Origin: Pipra filicauda
Lineage: Eukaryota > Chordata > Aves > Passeriformes > Pipridae
NCBI RefSeq assembly: GCF_003945595.2
Contig: NW_024104096.1
Coordinates: forward strand, 4,335,501-4,399,500
Direction of reading: 5' to 3'
Length of the DNA stretch: 64,000 nt
This document shows positions 26,301 through 39,510 of the stretch, one piece after another (the stretch's first letter is position 1; each line of letters opens with the position of its first letter). The translations under genes and the position numbers were made by a program. The notes under the pieces are model-generated. The model made no database searches, had not been told where the DNA came from, and saw nothing but the letters and a program-made list of their open reading frames with translations.

Positions 26301-29199
26301 AAGTGTATGAAGAAGTATGTACACATTTCTCCTATAATTACAGTTTTGATTTTTTCTTTTATTTAGTTTTTTTAGAAATAATTAGAAATAATTAGCTGGC
26401 TTTTAAAAACATTTACCTTGGTTTGAAGCCATCTTGGCCCACTTTAACTTTGCAGGCTAGGTTATGATGTAAGAAGAGTGGTGCTGAGGAAGTAGCATGC
26501 CTTCTTCCCTCATGAGTTTAAGGTATTTCATAGTGTGATACACCATAAACAATGACTGTGAATCACACTCCAGAAAATCCTCCAAAGTATAGGTCAGTTA
26601 GTCTAGATTCCCTAATTCTGCCTTGGACCATTCCTTTTATGTCTTAAAACTCACATTGTACTGTTAGAGAGTTTTCACTGGAATCTTCATGCTGATTGAG
26701 GGGTGAGGAAGGAGATGGTAGGACCTTCATAGTCCTTTCAACAGAGACAGGAAACAAATTTTAGAACTGCTTTGGTCACTTTATTATGCAGAATTTGATG
26801 CTGAGATTTTTAGTTCTTTCAAGCTAAAGACGAACCAGTTATTTTATCACATCTTGTGCTGTTTCTTGCTCAAGCTTTCATGCAGAGCACAATTGTGGAG
26901 GTCCCTCCTGAAATGACACTTTCTGCTCTATTCACACCAAAAGGCAACTGGAACTCATGTGTGATTCTCCATCCTCCCAGCATTTCATGGAGACATCTGA
27001 CCAGAGACTGCTGATGTATAGGCAGCTGGAAGATGTGAAGTCTTATACAGAGAAGCAGTGTGGGAATAAGTAAGCAAAAGGGCCAGAAATCCTCACCCTA
27101 GGGAACTGTGGAACCGACACTGGAAGACTGTCAAGTCAGAATATCCCTAGAATGATAGAACATAAATTCAAGCCACACATAAATCCAGATTTCAGAGGCT
27201 TGAGCTCAGGTAAGACCCTGGATTACATGAAATTTGTAAGTAAAGTACAGGAAATCTACAGTGATTTCATGTATTTAAAACCTGTTCTCAATCAAACTAA
27301 GACAAATTAGTTTCAACAGAAAAAAAAAAGTCCTGGAAGGGATTCCTAGAATTTTAACTGAAGAGGTTTTTAAAAAATCAATTTTAAGATACTACTGTAG
27401 TTGAAAATTGTTTCAGGCTGAGGCAAGATGTGAATCTAATTGTCACAGCCTTACGAAAATATTCTGCATATAGAAGCTTATCACATAACATAATTACCTT
27501 ATTCTAGTTTGTATTCTAGACCAAGCACATCTGCACGAGACGTTACTCAGTCAGAATGCTGCTTTTATTCTTGAATAATTCCATGTGCAGTCAAGCCTTT
27601 AGTCAAATCAGCACAACTCTGAATGTACATGAATTGTCGGTCTATCTCTGCTTGCATTTACAGGAAATCTCTATCTCTGTTCCTAAAAGCAGCTGACAGA
27701 TCTGAAAACGTCACATTTTTTGCAGATAGGTGTGAATCTTACTAGCTCCCACCCTTACTAACCTATTATTTCTATGTCCTTTAGGTTTTATGAATCGCAT
27801 ATCCTTCAAATTTTGTGTTCAATGTCATTAGCAAACTAATAAGTGCTATGGAGAGAAAGAAAACCTTTTTCTTCCCTTTTTTGCCAAAAAGCCAAACGGA
27901 AAAGTTTTGAATATGACAGTGCTCCATCAACTTTATGTAAGAGTCCAGAAGAAGAAAATCAAGTTGCTTTCCTTTTTCTGGAGAAAAAAAAAAAATAAAT
28001 CTTTGTTCTAGTTCAGTAAAAAAACCCCACACGTTAGACCTTTTAACCATAAAGGCTTGCTTTTCTTCACACTATTTGTGTTTGTCACCTGTGTTTGCCT
28101 AGTTCTGTCATGAGTGCTACCTCAAAACCTTAATAAAACATTAATGTCCAAGCCCCAGAACTTCCACCGTCACATTTCTGTCATTTATCTCTGTTACTGA
28201 TTTTAGCTGTGGTTACCTTTTAGAACAGAAAATAGCAAGGTATACATTTCAAGGAAGAGACAAGATTTATGAATGTATACAACTGGGACCTCCTACTCAT
28301 GATATAAAATATCAGTTAGCACTCTTAATATGTGGTCAAAGTTGTTTATCTTCTACTTTGTGTAGTTTTTGTACCTCTGCTTTAATATTCTTCTCTAATA
28401 TAGGTTTTAACAATCTAAGTACAGACTGAATGGTCTTATTAGCATCTTTTTAGTTAATACCTAAGTATATCTTTTAATTCAATTGTGCCTGAAAGTTGTC
28501 ACTAAATGGCTACTTTCTAGTCCATAAGAAATTATGTGGTGCTGGCTGTTCAGGCATGTTTAACATGAGTTTGTCCCAGCTGTGTTCTCAACAGAGCAAC
28601 TCCTTAAGAGCCCATGAAGATGCATCAGCTTTTTTTTAACCTAGTCTTTCCCCCAGCAGACTGGAACGAAGAGGTCAGTTCTGTTATCACATTTACAGTT
28701 TACGTGCTGTGAGCAGGAGTCTGCATCCTTGTTTAATGTCACAGCAGACTACAGATATCAGGCATTCAGGAATAACATTTTTCAGAATCACAAGCCCAAG
28801 ACCAATTACTTTTCTTACTGGGGAGGTCATTGTAGATTTCTGAAATAGGACCAGTGAACTGGAGAATTCCTCATTTTTCAGACATGTTTTTGTTCTTTAA
28901 ATATGTATTATCAGCATTAACAGTTATCGGCTATTCTGATCTATGGCACAATAAAATAAAGACATATTGAGGAATGATGCAACCCCTACTTGTGTCACAC
29001 TGCTTGCACAAGCTCAGTATTAATTTCAGAGAGCAGTAGCTCCACAGTATTCAAGGTAAAAACTGCCTGGGAAAAGAGGAATTACCAAGGCCTGGCTGTC
29101 TCATTTTTATATGTGGGATACTCAGCACATGTGCAATCCAAAGCACCCTTCCTTCATCCTAATAAAGGCAGGATTCCTCAGCTGGCTAGAAAGAGGGGA
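23389..29199. other. Gene-less desert
   Basis: AT-rich single-copy sequence. Open frames up to 141 codons (25095-25520 plus strand) show no recognisable domain or homologue. No transposon termini found. Confidence 0.55.
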
Positions 29200-29960
29200 A
29201 TAACCAGCATGAAGGGTGTTTAGACCTTGGGTTTTCCTCGGGGCTGGCATGTCAGCAGTGTGTAATTCTCTACATAAAATGCCCACTTCCCCTTGCATTG
29301 GCTGTAAAAGTGGCTCATGCAGCCTCACGGGCCACTGGGTTGATGGGCACCACTGACAGGCTCTTGAGCTTTGTCCACCAGGTCTGCAGCCCCAAGTCCC
29401 TGTCACCCCCAGGAGCTTTGAGAAGGTTCCCCAGCACCTCCCCTCAGTAGTGAGGGCCCAAAGGCACATGTGTACCACAGCCACAGCATCTGGAGAGGTG
29501 GAGGATATGTGTGTCCCCCTCCCCAGTTACTGATGAGAGGAAACCCAGCCTGAGGTATAAAACATCTGGGCACAGCCACTGCAGGCATCTCCCAGAATTT
29601 ACAGCTCATGGAAATCTGCCAGATCACCAGCATCCATCCCCAGCGTGGGGCACTGAGTAACACTAATTGGGCAAATTGAGAGGAACTGTGCATTTTGACT
29701 TGCTCACCTGGGAAAGATCAACACTCATCACAGCAGGCTCCTCTTCACAAGTGCAGGAGTGGCTACTGGAAGGCTGTGGGGCATGCAACTCAGCAGTTGG
29801 ATGCTTGGGAACATGGAAGCAGCATCCACTTTCTACTTGGAGAAAGAAGGGCTGTGAGGGGTTGGCCCTCGGCTCTCCCTGACACCTTGGTCCCGTGGGA
29901 AAGGCCCTGCATGGGAGCACCTATCAGGACTGCGAGCAGGTCAGTGCCTCAGAAGGAATA
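29200..29960. other. GC-rich block with TATA box in the desert, class unknown
   Basis: About 760 bp is clearly richer in G+C than both flanks. It contains TATAAAA at 29556-29562 and an AATAAA at about 29958-29963. Short open frames on both strands carry no motif I recognise. It may be an old LTR or other degraded repeat, or a cryptic promoter. I could not find matching termini or a target duplication, so no class is assigned. Confidence 0.3.
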
Positions 29961-31662
29961 AATTTGCTTTTTTTTCCCTCTGAGGAATATTTGTTATCAC
30001 ATTATCTGCTTTCAGACCTTTTTAGATATATCAAGAAAAATCCCTTCACAAATTAACATCTACTTAAGTCTTCTTTGGTTCAAATGTTATTTGCTTTGCT
30101 ATTGAATGTAAACTTTATAAGAATCTGTTTTCCTTTAAAACAAAGGATTTTAACTTTTATATGAGAGTAGTCTTTAGGTTGTTTGTTATTTATGTATTTT
30201 ATTTCATTTTAAGGAAGAATTCTTTGTGGCAGGTGTATTTTGTTCAAAAATATAAAAGTTGCTGTGTTCAACTTAAGATTTTATGGGTTTTGCTAATAAC
30301 TCGTTTTCCACGGGAAAAAGTAATACCTTTGTCAGGATAGGTTTCCTCTTCATAAGGGAGTTCTGTAGCTCTTTCCTGTGTAATGTGGTTGTCTCTCACT
30401 GGTTGTTTTGTGACTTTTTTGTGTTGCTAAAAAAAAAAGCTAGCGCTTCTGAAGTGTTAGAAGGAAAAATAGACAGTTTTTACACTGTTGTTTACCTAGC
30501 CATTAGTATTGTGCAGTTCTTCCCATCACAAAAATGTTATTTAGCTGTAGAAGATATAATCCTGTGTGTCAACATCTCCATCGTGCAAGGCTTTGGAACA
30601 GGACAGAATTTGCTGGGCTCTGAGTCCTCCCTTCCCTGTTGCAACCGTCACATTGGATAATTTTGTTTTGAAGTGTGCTGTACTCCATCTTAACAACAAT
30701 TGCGTGGTTTATTCCTATTATTCCCAGAAGACGGCTGTTACAGAATGTGATTTTTTTACAATATTGCTGGTGAGCCATTTGCCATTGGAACTGACTTGGG
30801 ATAGCATCAGAAAAAATGAGCTACCACCATATACTTAAAAAAAAAATCATGGTCGGCTAAAGTCCATTTGGTCTCATGCCAAAATTCTCTTTTAAATTAA
30901 ATACTCCTTTTTTTTTGTTTTGCCTCTCAGCTTTTTAACTAACAGTTAGACAGCAATCCCATCCTCTCTCAGCTTTTGTTGTAGTAGACTAAACAAATCA
31001 ATCTTGTTTAATCTCATTTCATAAAATAAGCTTTGCATTGCCTTTATCTTTCTAGCAGTTCTCCTCTCCCTGCTCTAATTCCAGTTAATGTCTTGAATGA
31101 AGGTGACTACACTGTATGCAGTATTTCAAGTGAGCTTCTCTCAGACCTTTACACAATGCTATTGCTTTTCCTTGTCTCTCTTGGAAGTTGCACTGGCTGC
31201 TATATGATGGTGATCCACAGTCATTCTATTAATGTTGAGAAATTACACTATTTGTGCTTTTTTAGCACATAATGCTGAGATGAGGTTCACTTTTAAGTCA
31301 GAGGAACTTTAGTGCGTTGTCATCTGCTTTGAGTAATCCCAAGCTACAGCTTCTAAATATTTTTATTTATTTTCTGTGTGTTGTTGCTTTCAACTTGCCA
31401 TTGCAAAATTTTGTCTGTTACTGGAATCTGAATTATAAAATTGTCGATCTCAAACATCATATTTCCCTTCTTATAATACTCTTTATTTGTTTTGTGTTAA
31501 TTCTGTTTTGTTTAAGTTTGGTAGAAAGTCCTTGGTACTGTTGTAGTCTCCTATTCTTGAGTTCTGAGTTGGAGTGGAGATTAACTAGATTCTTAGAGTT
31601 TGGAGCTACACAAGATTTGATTTTTTTTCTACCTCAGGTGATTTTTATTGTCTAATGTCATT
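29961..31662. other. Gene-less desert
   Basis: AT-rich single-copy sequence between the GC-rich block and the first CR1. Open frames up to 125 codons have no motif that I recognise. Confidence 0.55.
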
Positions 31663-32347
31663 CCAGGCAGAAAGGGACCTGGGGGTACTAATTGACAGGA
31701 AGCTCAACATGAGCCAACAGTGTGCCCAGGTGGCCAAGAAGGCCAATGGGATCTTGTCCTGTATCAAAAATAGCGTGGCCAGCAGGAGCAGGGAAGTGAT
31801 CCTTCCCCTGTACTCTGCGTTGGTGAGGCCACACCTTGAGTATTGTGTTCAGTTCTGGGCCCCTCAGTTCAGAAAGGATATTGAGGTGCTGGAGCGGGTC
31901 CAGCGAAGAGCAACAAGGCTGGTGAAGGGACTGGAGCATAAGTCCTATGGGGAGAGGCTGAGGGAGCTGGGGTTGTTTAGCCTGGAGAAGAGGAGGCTCA
32001 GAGGTGACCTCATCACCGTCTATAACTACCTGAAGGGAAGTTCTAGCCAGGTGGGGGTTGGTCTCTTCTCTCAGGCACTCAGCAATAGGACAAGGGGGCA
32101 CGGGCTTAAGCTCCGCCAGGGGAAATTTAAGTTGGATATCAGGAGAAAATTCTTTACAGAGAGAGTAATCAGGCATTGGAATGGGCTGCCCAGAGAGGTG
32201 GTGGATTCACCATCCCTGGAGATTTTTAAACGCAGATTGGACGTGGCACTGAGTGCCATGATCTAGTAAATGGACTGGATTTGGACCAAGGGTTGGACTC
32301 GATGATCTCGGAGGTCTTTTCCAACCCAATCGATTCTATGATTCTAT
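31663..32347 (+). mobile_element. CR1 LINE, severely 5'-truncated 3' end
   Basis: This 685-bp fragment covers the last part of CR1 ORF2 ([19 protein letters not shown] through [11 protein letters not shown], stop TAG at 32264-32266) plus the 3' UTR and its terminal ATTCTATG repeat. Aligned by eye without gaps to 56733-57417, it differs at 8 of 685 positions (about 98.8% identity), so both copies belong to the same young subfamily. The truncation point is at CCAGGCAG (31663). No clear target-site duplication is visible, which is usual for CR1. Confidence 0.93.
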
Positions 32348-35300
32348 CAGCTGTTTCCCTTTCACTCCAAGCTCACTATTGCCCTTCTTATTTAAGTAAA
32401 TGCAACATATGAATTTGAGGTTGGGAACTTGCCTATATTACCCTTAATGTCTTTCTTTCAATTATGTAACTGAAAAAATATCTTTGTCCACCTTAATATC
32501 CTTTGCAAAGCCCAACACAGTTCCTCTCTTGGCAGTTCTTTCTTCACCCCATGCTTCTCAGGGAAGTACTGATGAGCACACAGAAGCGTTTTTTCCCATG
32601 TGTTCCCTCTGGGTTTTTTTGTTGGTTTTGGTTTGGTTGTTTTTTTTCACATGTATTTCTTGAGGTGGTAGTGCATCCGGTTAGGCCTGGAGTACCTTCT
32701 TCTGGCTTTCTTTTTTCTTTTTGCTGTGTTTGGAATGTAGATTCTTGACTATTTAAACATTCTTTGCGTGAAGTATTTCTAAGACTTTGCTCCCTACTCA
32801 CTCTCTTAGCTCCTCGGTCCAGCTGATGTAACTACATCAGTTTGCCCTTCTGAAATTTAAACTTTTAGGGACCCACTTACTTAATTTGTTCTCCTGTCTA
32901 ACTTAAATGGGTTTAGTCTGAGTTGGTCCAGAGCTGACTTCTACAACTGGCTAACTTCTAATATTCTCACTACTTACCAATGATATAGATATATCTTGTC
33001 ACCTCTTATTGTTCTGATGAGGATTTGATTAAGTGCATTGCATCCAAAAATAACTGAATGTCGCTGCTATGGATAACATTTGTAGTCCATTTGGTCCCTA
33101 GTTTTGTGGTTATAAACAAATGCCCTTAGCCACCACTCCAGGAAAAGAATAACTGTGTCACACTGCACACAATGGACCCTGACTTAGGGAATACCAGAGG
33201 CTAAGGTAATGTTTCCCATGCTTTCCTATGCTGCAGTGAACCCTGCTAATAGTATCACCAGAGTTAAGCTGACTTTTTTTTTTTTTTTTAACAGACTGGA
33301 GCACCTGTAGTTCAGCTTCTCTGAAAATCAATTTCTTAGCCTATAAAATGGATTAGTCTCTAGCCAATCTTTAACTTGCTTTTGAGTAGGTGTGCATGTG
33401 CAGCCCACTGTTCACTGTGCTGTGCCTCCCACTCTGTGGCTGCATCTGGCCAACAGCGGATATGAATATGCTACAGCTGCTTGCTAGGATATTTAACTCG
33501 AGGTGTAAAGGTTTGTGATTCAGCCCTGGAGGTCCCAGGTAATGAGCAAGATGGTGATTATTACACTTCCAGAGTTGTATGTACTTGCATTCCTAAGGAC
33601 AGTTTGTGATGTGGGTGTGGAGAGCATAGTTTCCTTTTATCTCTTCTAAAGCTCACAACACATTTTTTTTTCCCAGAATTAAACTATTACAAAATACATC
33701 AAAAGAGGCTTCATAGAAATATGCCTGTCCTCATTTTAATGTCTGCAGCAAAAAGACTGGAGTAATGTTGCACAAATAAGTGTAACATTTAATAGATGAT
33801 GGAATAACATGGTTATGTAATAATTGTTTTCAAGATGGGGATGCAAAACTCAATACCTTATTCTTCTGGTACTCAAGTTAGTGTGTAACTAGTCTGTGTA
33901 TCTATGCATACAAAAACGGAGCTAAATTACTTATGCAATAATTTAGTTTTCCTTCCTTTGATTCATCCAAGATTATTAGCTATCGAAACAAATATAGGTA
34001 TTTTCAGAAGTGCTCTGCATAAAAACCGAACAAAACCTCTAGAACATGACATTTTCTTTCATTATATTATTAATTTAAAGGAATTGTAAGGGGTTTTTTT
34101 TAGTTAAGTTTAAAATATTATTCCATTATGTCCTTGGGAAAAGACCTGGACAAGATTTTTCTGTATAAATAACATATACAAATTAAAAATGCACACATCT
34201 TGCCCATCACTGAAATGCAGCAATTTCTTGAGGTAAAACATGAGAAATGACTGCTCAGACAAACATGCTGATTAAACTCCTCATGCTCTTATTACAGGCA
34301 TCAGCTTCAAGTTGACTGTGTCTGTGCTACTATGGCCAAAACTTTCTCGGCTCGGTATAGGTGTTCAATATTTTCTTTTTTTGCCTATTTACTACTAATG
34401 TACCTTGCATAGTCACTTCAGATTTTTCCATCTGAACCTTCTCATCGCAGACAGAAAACCAAAATTCCTGTTTGCTCCAAGGTACTTCCAAGCCCCTTCT
34501 CAAATTGTCATGAATTGTACAACTGCGTTGTATGTGCTTAGTTTTTATCTATAGAATTAGAATTTGTAAGATTTAGGGCTTCTTTTGTCCCAGGAGGAAT
34601 CTTGCCTTCCTTAGGATTGCTAGAAAACTTCTACTGATTTCAGGCTGACTAGGATTTCACATTATATTGTGGACTTAGGGTGTATGCAAGTTTTAATAGC
34701 TTAAAAGTATAAATGTAAATTGATACAATCCCATTAACCAGCAAACACAATTAACCATGTGGAACACTATGTTTATACAAGTTTAAGTGTTTTAGTTAGA
34801 ATAAATATTTTTTTCCCTTACAGAGTTAGCTTTTTTCGTAACCTGTGACCTGGTATATACACAGCTATGATTCACAAGTACCTTCTCTAACAGGAATTAA
34901 ACTGTACTGGTATAATGATCAGTAGGGGTAGAGTTAAGCAATGTTTTTATTTACTTTGATAGTATCTACATGTAGGAAATTGTACCATTCTTATTCAGTT
35001 TCTTTAGAAATAGGTGTGTTAAAATAGTATTAAAAGTGTTGACTTCGTTGAAGAGGTAAAACCTGCTATAGCACTTTCCTAATTTATGTAACTCTAGAAC
35101 AAGATTGTGGCACTTTGAATAGCCAGTTTTCTCAGAATTTGTCAGTACCTGATTTGTAGATACATCAACAACCATTTGTTTCTCAACCAAATGATACAGT
35201 TAAACTAGAAGAATTAGCTGCTCCATCTGGTCTAAATTCCTTTTTCAATCTTTGTATAAACCTATTGTATGTAGGATATCTGCTTTTGATCAAGCATAAC

Positions 35301-35414
35301 GTTTTACCCTAACTCCATAAATTCAGCTTGAAGACGATAATTATAAATGCGATTGGCTCTTTTCATAATATGTTTGACACCTCTACTGAAATGTATTTAG
35401 CAGCTGATCCTTCT

Positions 35415-35434
35415 TAAATAAATAAATAAATAAA
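35415..35434 (+). repeat. (AAAT)n microsatellite
   Basis: Five consecutive AAAT-type units in noncoding desert. Confidence 0.85.
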
Positions 35435-36034
35435 ACAACCCCCCACACACACTCATCTGTTTCATCTGAAACACCTTCCTTGGGCCTGCTGGAGCAATAT
35501 ATATTTAAGGAAATTGTAATCTTGCAAAGGGAGGGGAATTGGAAGGTGAAGTAGGACAAAACAAAAATCTTATGAATGCTCTCACGCTCATGAGCTCAAA
35601 TATTTCATGATGGAAACTGGCTACACAGTAATTATGCTTCTCTTTAGAAGTTGACAAAACTAACTTAGTCTTGTTGTAAAAATATGTAGGGACAGGTAAG
35701 ATTTTGACTGGCTTTGTTTTGGTCTCCATCAGTGGATTTCTGTGGTAGCTTGATCTAAACAGTGGTGAGCAGGTTGGAGAGGTTGGTCACCAGTGGCTCC
35801 CTACAGGGTGGCACAAACTAACAAAAATACAGGTCAAAGGGGAGAAATATTTTTATTTGCACAGCCAGGAACTCTACTAGAAGAACCAGTTTTTCTTTGC
35901 TCTATAATCAATACGTGCAGTGGAAAACCTTGGTTTTTAATGAAGCCTTGTCAGGCAAAGCTTTCTGTCGACTAACATGCCATGGTGGTTTCTTTTCTTT
36001 GAAAAAATGGTGACTCAAAGATCCCAAATCAGTT

Positions 36035-36100
36035 AGGTCTTTATCTAATAACTTAGTTGCTACAGATAGGTCTTTATCTAATAACTTAGTTGCTACAGAT
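36035..36100 (+). repeat. Perfect 33-bp tandem duplication
   Basis: The unit that begins AGGTCTTTATCTAATAACTT and ends CTACAGAT occurs twice back to back (36035-36067 and 36068-36100) with no mismatch. A recent local duplication in noncoding DNA. Confidence 0.95.
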
Positions 36101-36879
36101 TTGGATTTTTTCCTATTCTGCCTCAGAAGAGCAGGAAACTCATCTCCTCTAATTACCAGCTAGGGTGGAAAGGTCATGTTGTGTTACCTTTTCTGCATAG
36201 AATGTTTAAAGCTTTTTCTTGGGCAAAGAGAGACTAGGTGGGAATGTGATTAGATCTGAGCACTGACTGGAATACCCAAGCTTCAAGCTTTGGCAAGCAC
36301 CATAACCAGTAAACTAAACAGTCTTGTTCCCTCCTTCTCTTTCCCTCTGGCTTGGTGCATTTTTATGCAAAGTGAAATGCCTTCAAAGGAGAGAATGGAG
36401 ATTTTTCCCACATTAGAATAGCCAGGTGACTAGGAATCCTAATAAGAAGTGAGGATTGTGGGTTTGAAACCTTTCAGATCAGGGAATTGATACATATTCC
36501 TCTGCCTCAAGACAAGTACTTCAAGCATGGAGAAAGAATGCGGCAGATGATGGTAGCAGTTGATCTTTCCTGGTAGGAAAAAAAATACATCTCCACAAAG
36601 AGAAGATTAAGGGCTGTAAATTGTACAAGAAAGATTTTCCTGCAACTGTAAGATAGATTGGTGTGTTTAAGAATCTGGGCCGATGCCTACTAACTTCAGT
36701 GAAAATAAACCATTACATTGCAGCTGCAGTTTTAGGTCTTATGATGGCTGAAAGGGTGTTAGCAGTGGGATCACTTCCCTTGCACAGAGTGTGTGTCCTC
36801 ACACCAGGGCTGTCTGTACCAGTCCCAGCTGAACCGACCCCTCTAAAGCTATGGCAGTGGATGAACTGCAGAGTTGCCC

Positions 36880-37240
36880 TTTTCCAAACAGGACGCTTTG
36901 CCGTGAAAAAGCCGAGTGGCTGAAAAAGCCGAGAGGCTTCTCCTGGCCTGGTCCTGCCGGCAGAGCCCCGAGGTGGCTGCTCGGGCCGGAGGGCCGAGCT
37001 CCAGCACTGCCCCATCCTGTCCCACGCAGAAGGAAGGCAGGGAGCAGGGACATCCCCAGCCTTTCTCCTGTAGCCCGCTTCGGGCGTGGGGGCCCCGCGG
37101 AGGCGCCGCAGCAGGTCCCGGGGCTGGCCCCAGCCCAGCCCTGCCCTGGCCGGGTGGCCCCCCTGCCACCCCCCGCGGGGGCCGGGAGCAGGTAGGGGGA
37201 ACCTCTCCGGCTTTCCTTCCCTTCCTGCTCCCAGCTTAAG
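36880..37240. promoter_or_regulatory. Isolated CpG island
   Basis: GC-rich block about 7.5 kb downstream of the ZNF503 stop, with a smaller companion at 37495-37640. Several long overlapping frames exist on both strands, as expected for GC-rich DNA, but none has a recognisable domain. It marks the boundary where the AT-rich desert gives way to the CpG-island-studded ZNF503 domain. Confidence 0.45.
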
Positions 37241-37649
37241 TAATGACCGCATCCCTACAACTGATGCGTTTACTTTTGCAAAACGTCTTCGTGGGTAGCA
37301 GCTTATGAGACTAAAAAGGCTGGCCGAGTCAAGGATAGGGTACAAACGCTGAACTTGTAATACCAAGGATGCGTTCGGAATTACCGACATTCTGCTGTCC
37401 TACCTGAAGCAGACAGTTCTGCGTGTCTTCTGTAATCTACAGTAACTACCCCTCTGTATTTTACAAGACTCTCGTGTCACTGAAGTACCTCGAGGTGACT
37501 CCGCTGCCTGTTTAGGTCCGATGGTCACGGCTTGCAAAGGGCTGTGCGAAGGCGCCCCAGCCCCGGGAGCGCCGGGCCCCGCCAGGGAGGGGGCTCGCTG
37601 CCGAGGGCTGGAGCTGCGCAGCCCCGGTGCGACGTGGAACGGAGAGAGA

Positions 37650-39189
37650 GCGCTCTAAACATAAGCGTCAGCTTTTAACGCTTTTAAATAATGGTCGTGG
37701 GGCTAGCGTGACAGGTAAAGGAGCTGGAAATCAGCTGATATTAAGTGAGAAATTATTAATCAGTTTAAGGCTGGTTGGGTCCAATTTTCTTAAGATGATT
37801 GAGGAAAAAAGGAGAAGGATTTAAGAAACATGGAGACTGTGCTCATTTCTAAATTGCATTGAACTTCTGGTTACACATCCAAAATCCTTTCCTAAAAATA
37901 ACTTGTCCATCCAGTAACGTTAAAGAACTTCCAAAGCGTTCCTGAGTGTGTTTGATTTCCATCGCCCAGTAGCATCTCATGCCTACCCCCGTTTAAAAAC
38001 AAGGGGAAAAAGTGGTGTTTGGATTTAGACTAATTTTTCACCAGCGATAAAGGGGTTGTTTTCTGTAACAGCGTAGATTATTACAAACTTGTAATTTGCA
38101 GTTCGCATTTGCCATCAAGATCACAGCAGGGGAAAAAAGAGACTAGAGCCTCCAGTAGCCTCAGTAATTCCTGTTCACGGGTTTGATATGTCGATGGAAA
38201 AAATCCAACGCTTTCAGGGCGAACTTGCTTGAGTTTAATAAACAGTGACTTCAGAAAGTGCAGTAAAATCAATTTATGTTGCAAAAGCATTGGCCAAAAA
38301 GAAAGCGGCGAAAGGATTTATGGAAATGTAATGGACTTACAAGCATTTATCCTGCCATTTGATAAACAGCAATGGGAAGCCGAGATGGTGAAAATAATTA
38401 GTCCCGCAGCCTCAGTGAATATGGACAATTTATTATTATAATTTTATCCTTTCAGTGGTTATTCAAATTTATTTTTTAATTTTGTGAGCTGAAGCACAGG
38501 GGGATTAATCTAAAGTTTGGTTCCTGCTTCCTCAGGGGCTCGGTTTCTTCTTTTGACATGTTCTCTTTTCGCAAAGTGTGATCTGTCATTTGCCAGGGCT
38601 TCTCCACACAGAAAGCTCATTCTTAGTTTTTCCGTATGTATTTTAAGGACTATTATCATCGGCCTTAGTAAATAGTGTTACTCATCTGTGGAAAGATCAG
38701 CTGTTCGCCTTCCTATGCGCCAAGGTTTTCTCTCCCTTTTGATTTTCAGACGCGTTTTCACAGAAACTGTGAAAGAGACGCAGTTGTGAAGAGGCTGCAG
38801 GAGCATGCCCTGGCTCTTGAGTAACCGTAGCACTGAAAACTTTTCTACTTGCTCTCAGGAGTTTGTAGCCCTATCATTACAGTAGAAAAGAGACATCCAC
38901 CATGGAGTAAAGATTACAATTTCCAGAAGTCAGAATTTATTACAGTTAAACTGTGATAAGATCCCATCTGTTATGAACACATGTAGCACCAATTGTTTTT
39001 CGTACAACTGCAATTTATTTACCCTTCAGAGCGAATGAGATTACAAGCGTGATTAAAAAAAAAAAAAAAAAAAGAAGAAGAAAAAAACCAACAACAAAAC
39101 ACCAACAAACCCAACCAACTCCACCACGTGTTTTTTCGGTCCGGCCTATCTGTTTTTATCTGGATAGATCCATTTGTACTGCGATGCTT
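37650..39189. other. Noncoding stretch between CpG islands
   Basis: Moderately AT-rich. It includes ATTATTAATC near 37750 and AATAATTAGTC near 38394, homeodomain-like cores that may be part of conserved noncoding DNA. Ends in an A-run and CAA-rich tract (39047-39120). No coding sequence. Confidence 0.45.
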
Positions 39190-39510
39190 CTCTCGGGATT
39201 AGGTGGGAGATTCCCGGTGCCCCGGCCCAGCGATGCCTTTCGGGTCCCGGGCCGGGCTGGGCGCGCTCCCGCCGCGCGGCCGCTCCCGCGCGCTCCCGCT
39301 GCCCCGCGCTCCGCCGGGGGCGGCAGCGCCGCCTGGCGGCCGTGAGCGCGCCCCGACCTCCTGAGCCCGGAGACAAAGGGGAGCAGCCCCGCTCCCTTCT
39401 CCCTCCTCCCGGGAGCAGCTCCTCTTCCTCCGGGGGGCTGCGCAGCGCGCCCGCCTGGGCCTCCGTGCGAAGCGTGCCCGCTCTGGCCCGCGCCTCGGGA
39501 GAGCAGTAAC
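39190..39510. promoter_or_regulatory. Isolated CpG island
   Basis: A compact CpG-dense block has GCGGCCGC and many CGCG steps. It is preceded by a poly(A)/CAA-rich stretch (39047-39120) and followed by ordinary AT-rich DNA. No coding family is recognisable. It could be an orphan promoter or a Polycomb-type island belonging to the ZNF503 domain. Confidence 0.5.

Larger units (their letters stand above)
32348..36879. other. Gene-less desert
   Basis: AT-rich noncoding DNA with an AAAT microsatellite and the 33-bp duplication. No gene or further transposon seen. Confidence 0.55.

Noticed and set aside
31688..32176. 162-codon minus-strand frame, repeated at 56758-57246
   Set aside because: Antisense shadow of the CR1 reverse-transcriptase region; present in both copies only because the copies are near-identical.
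36713..37390. 225-codon minus-strand frame
   Set aside because: Crosses a CpG island and flanking AT-rich DNA without domain or splice context; several frames are open at once there.
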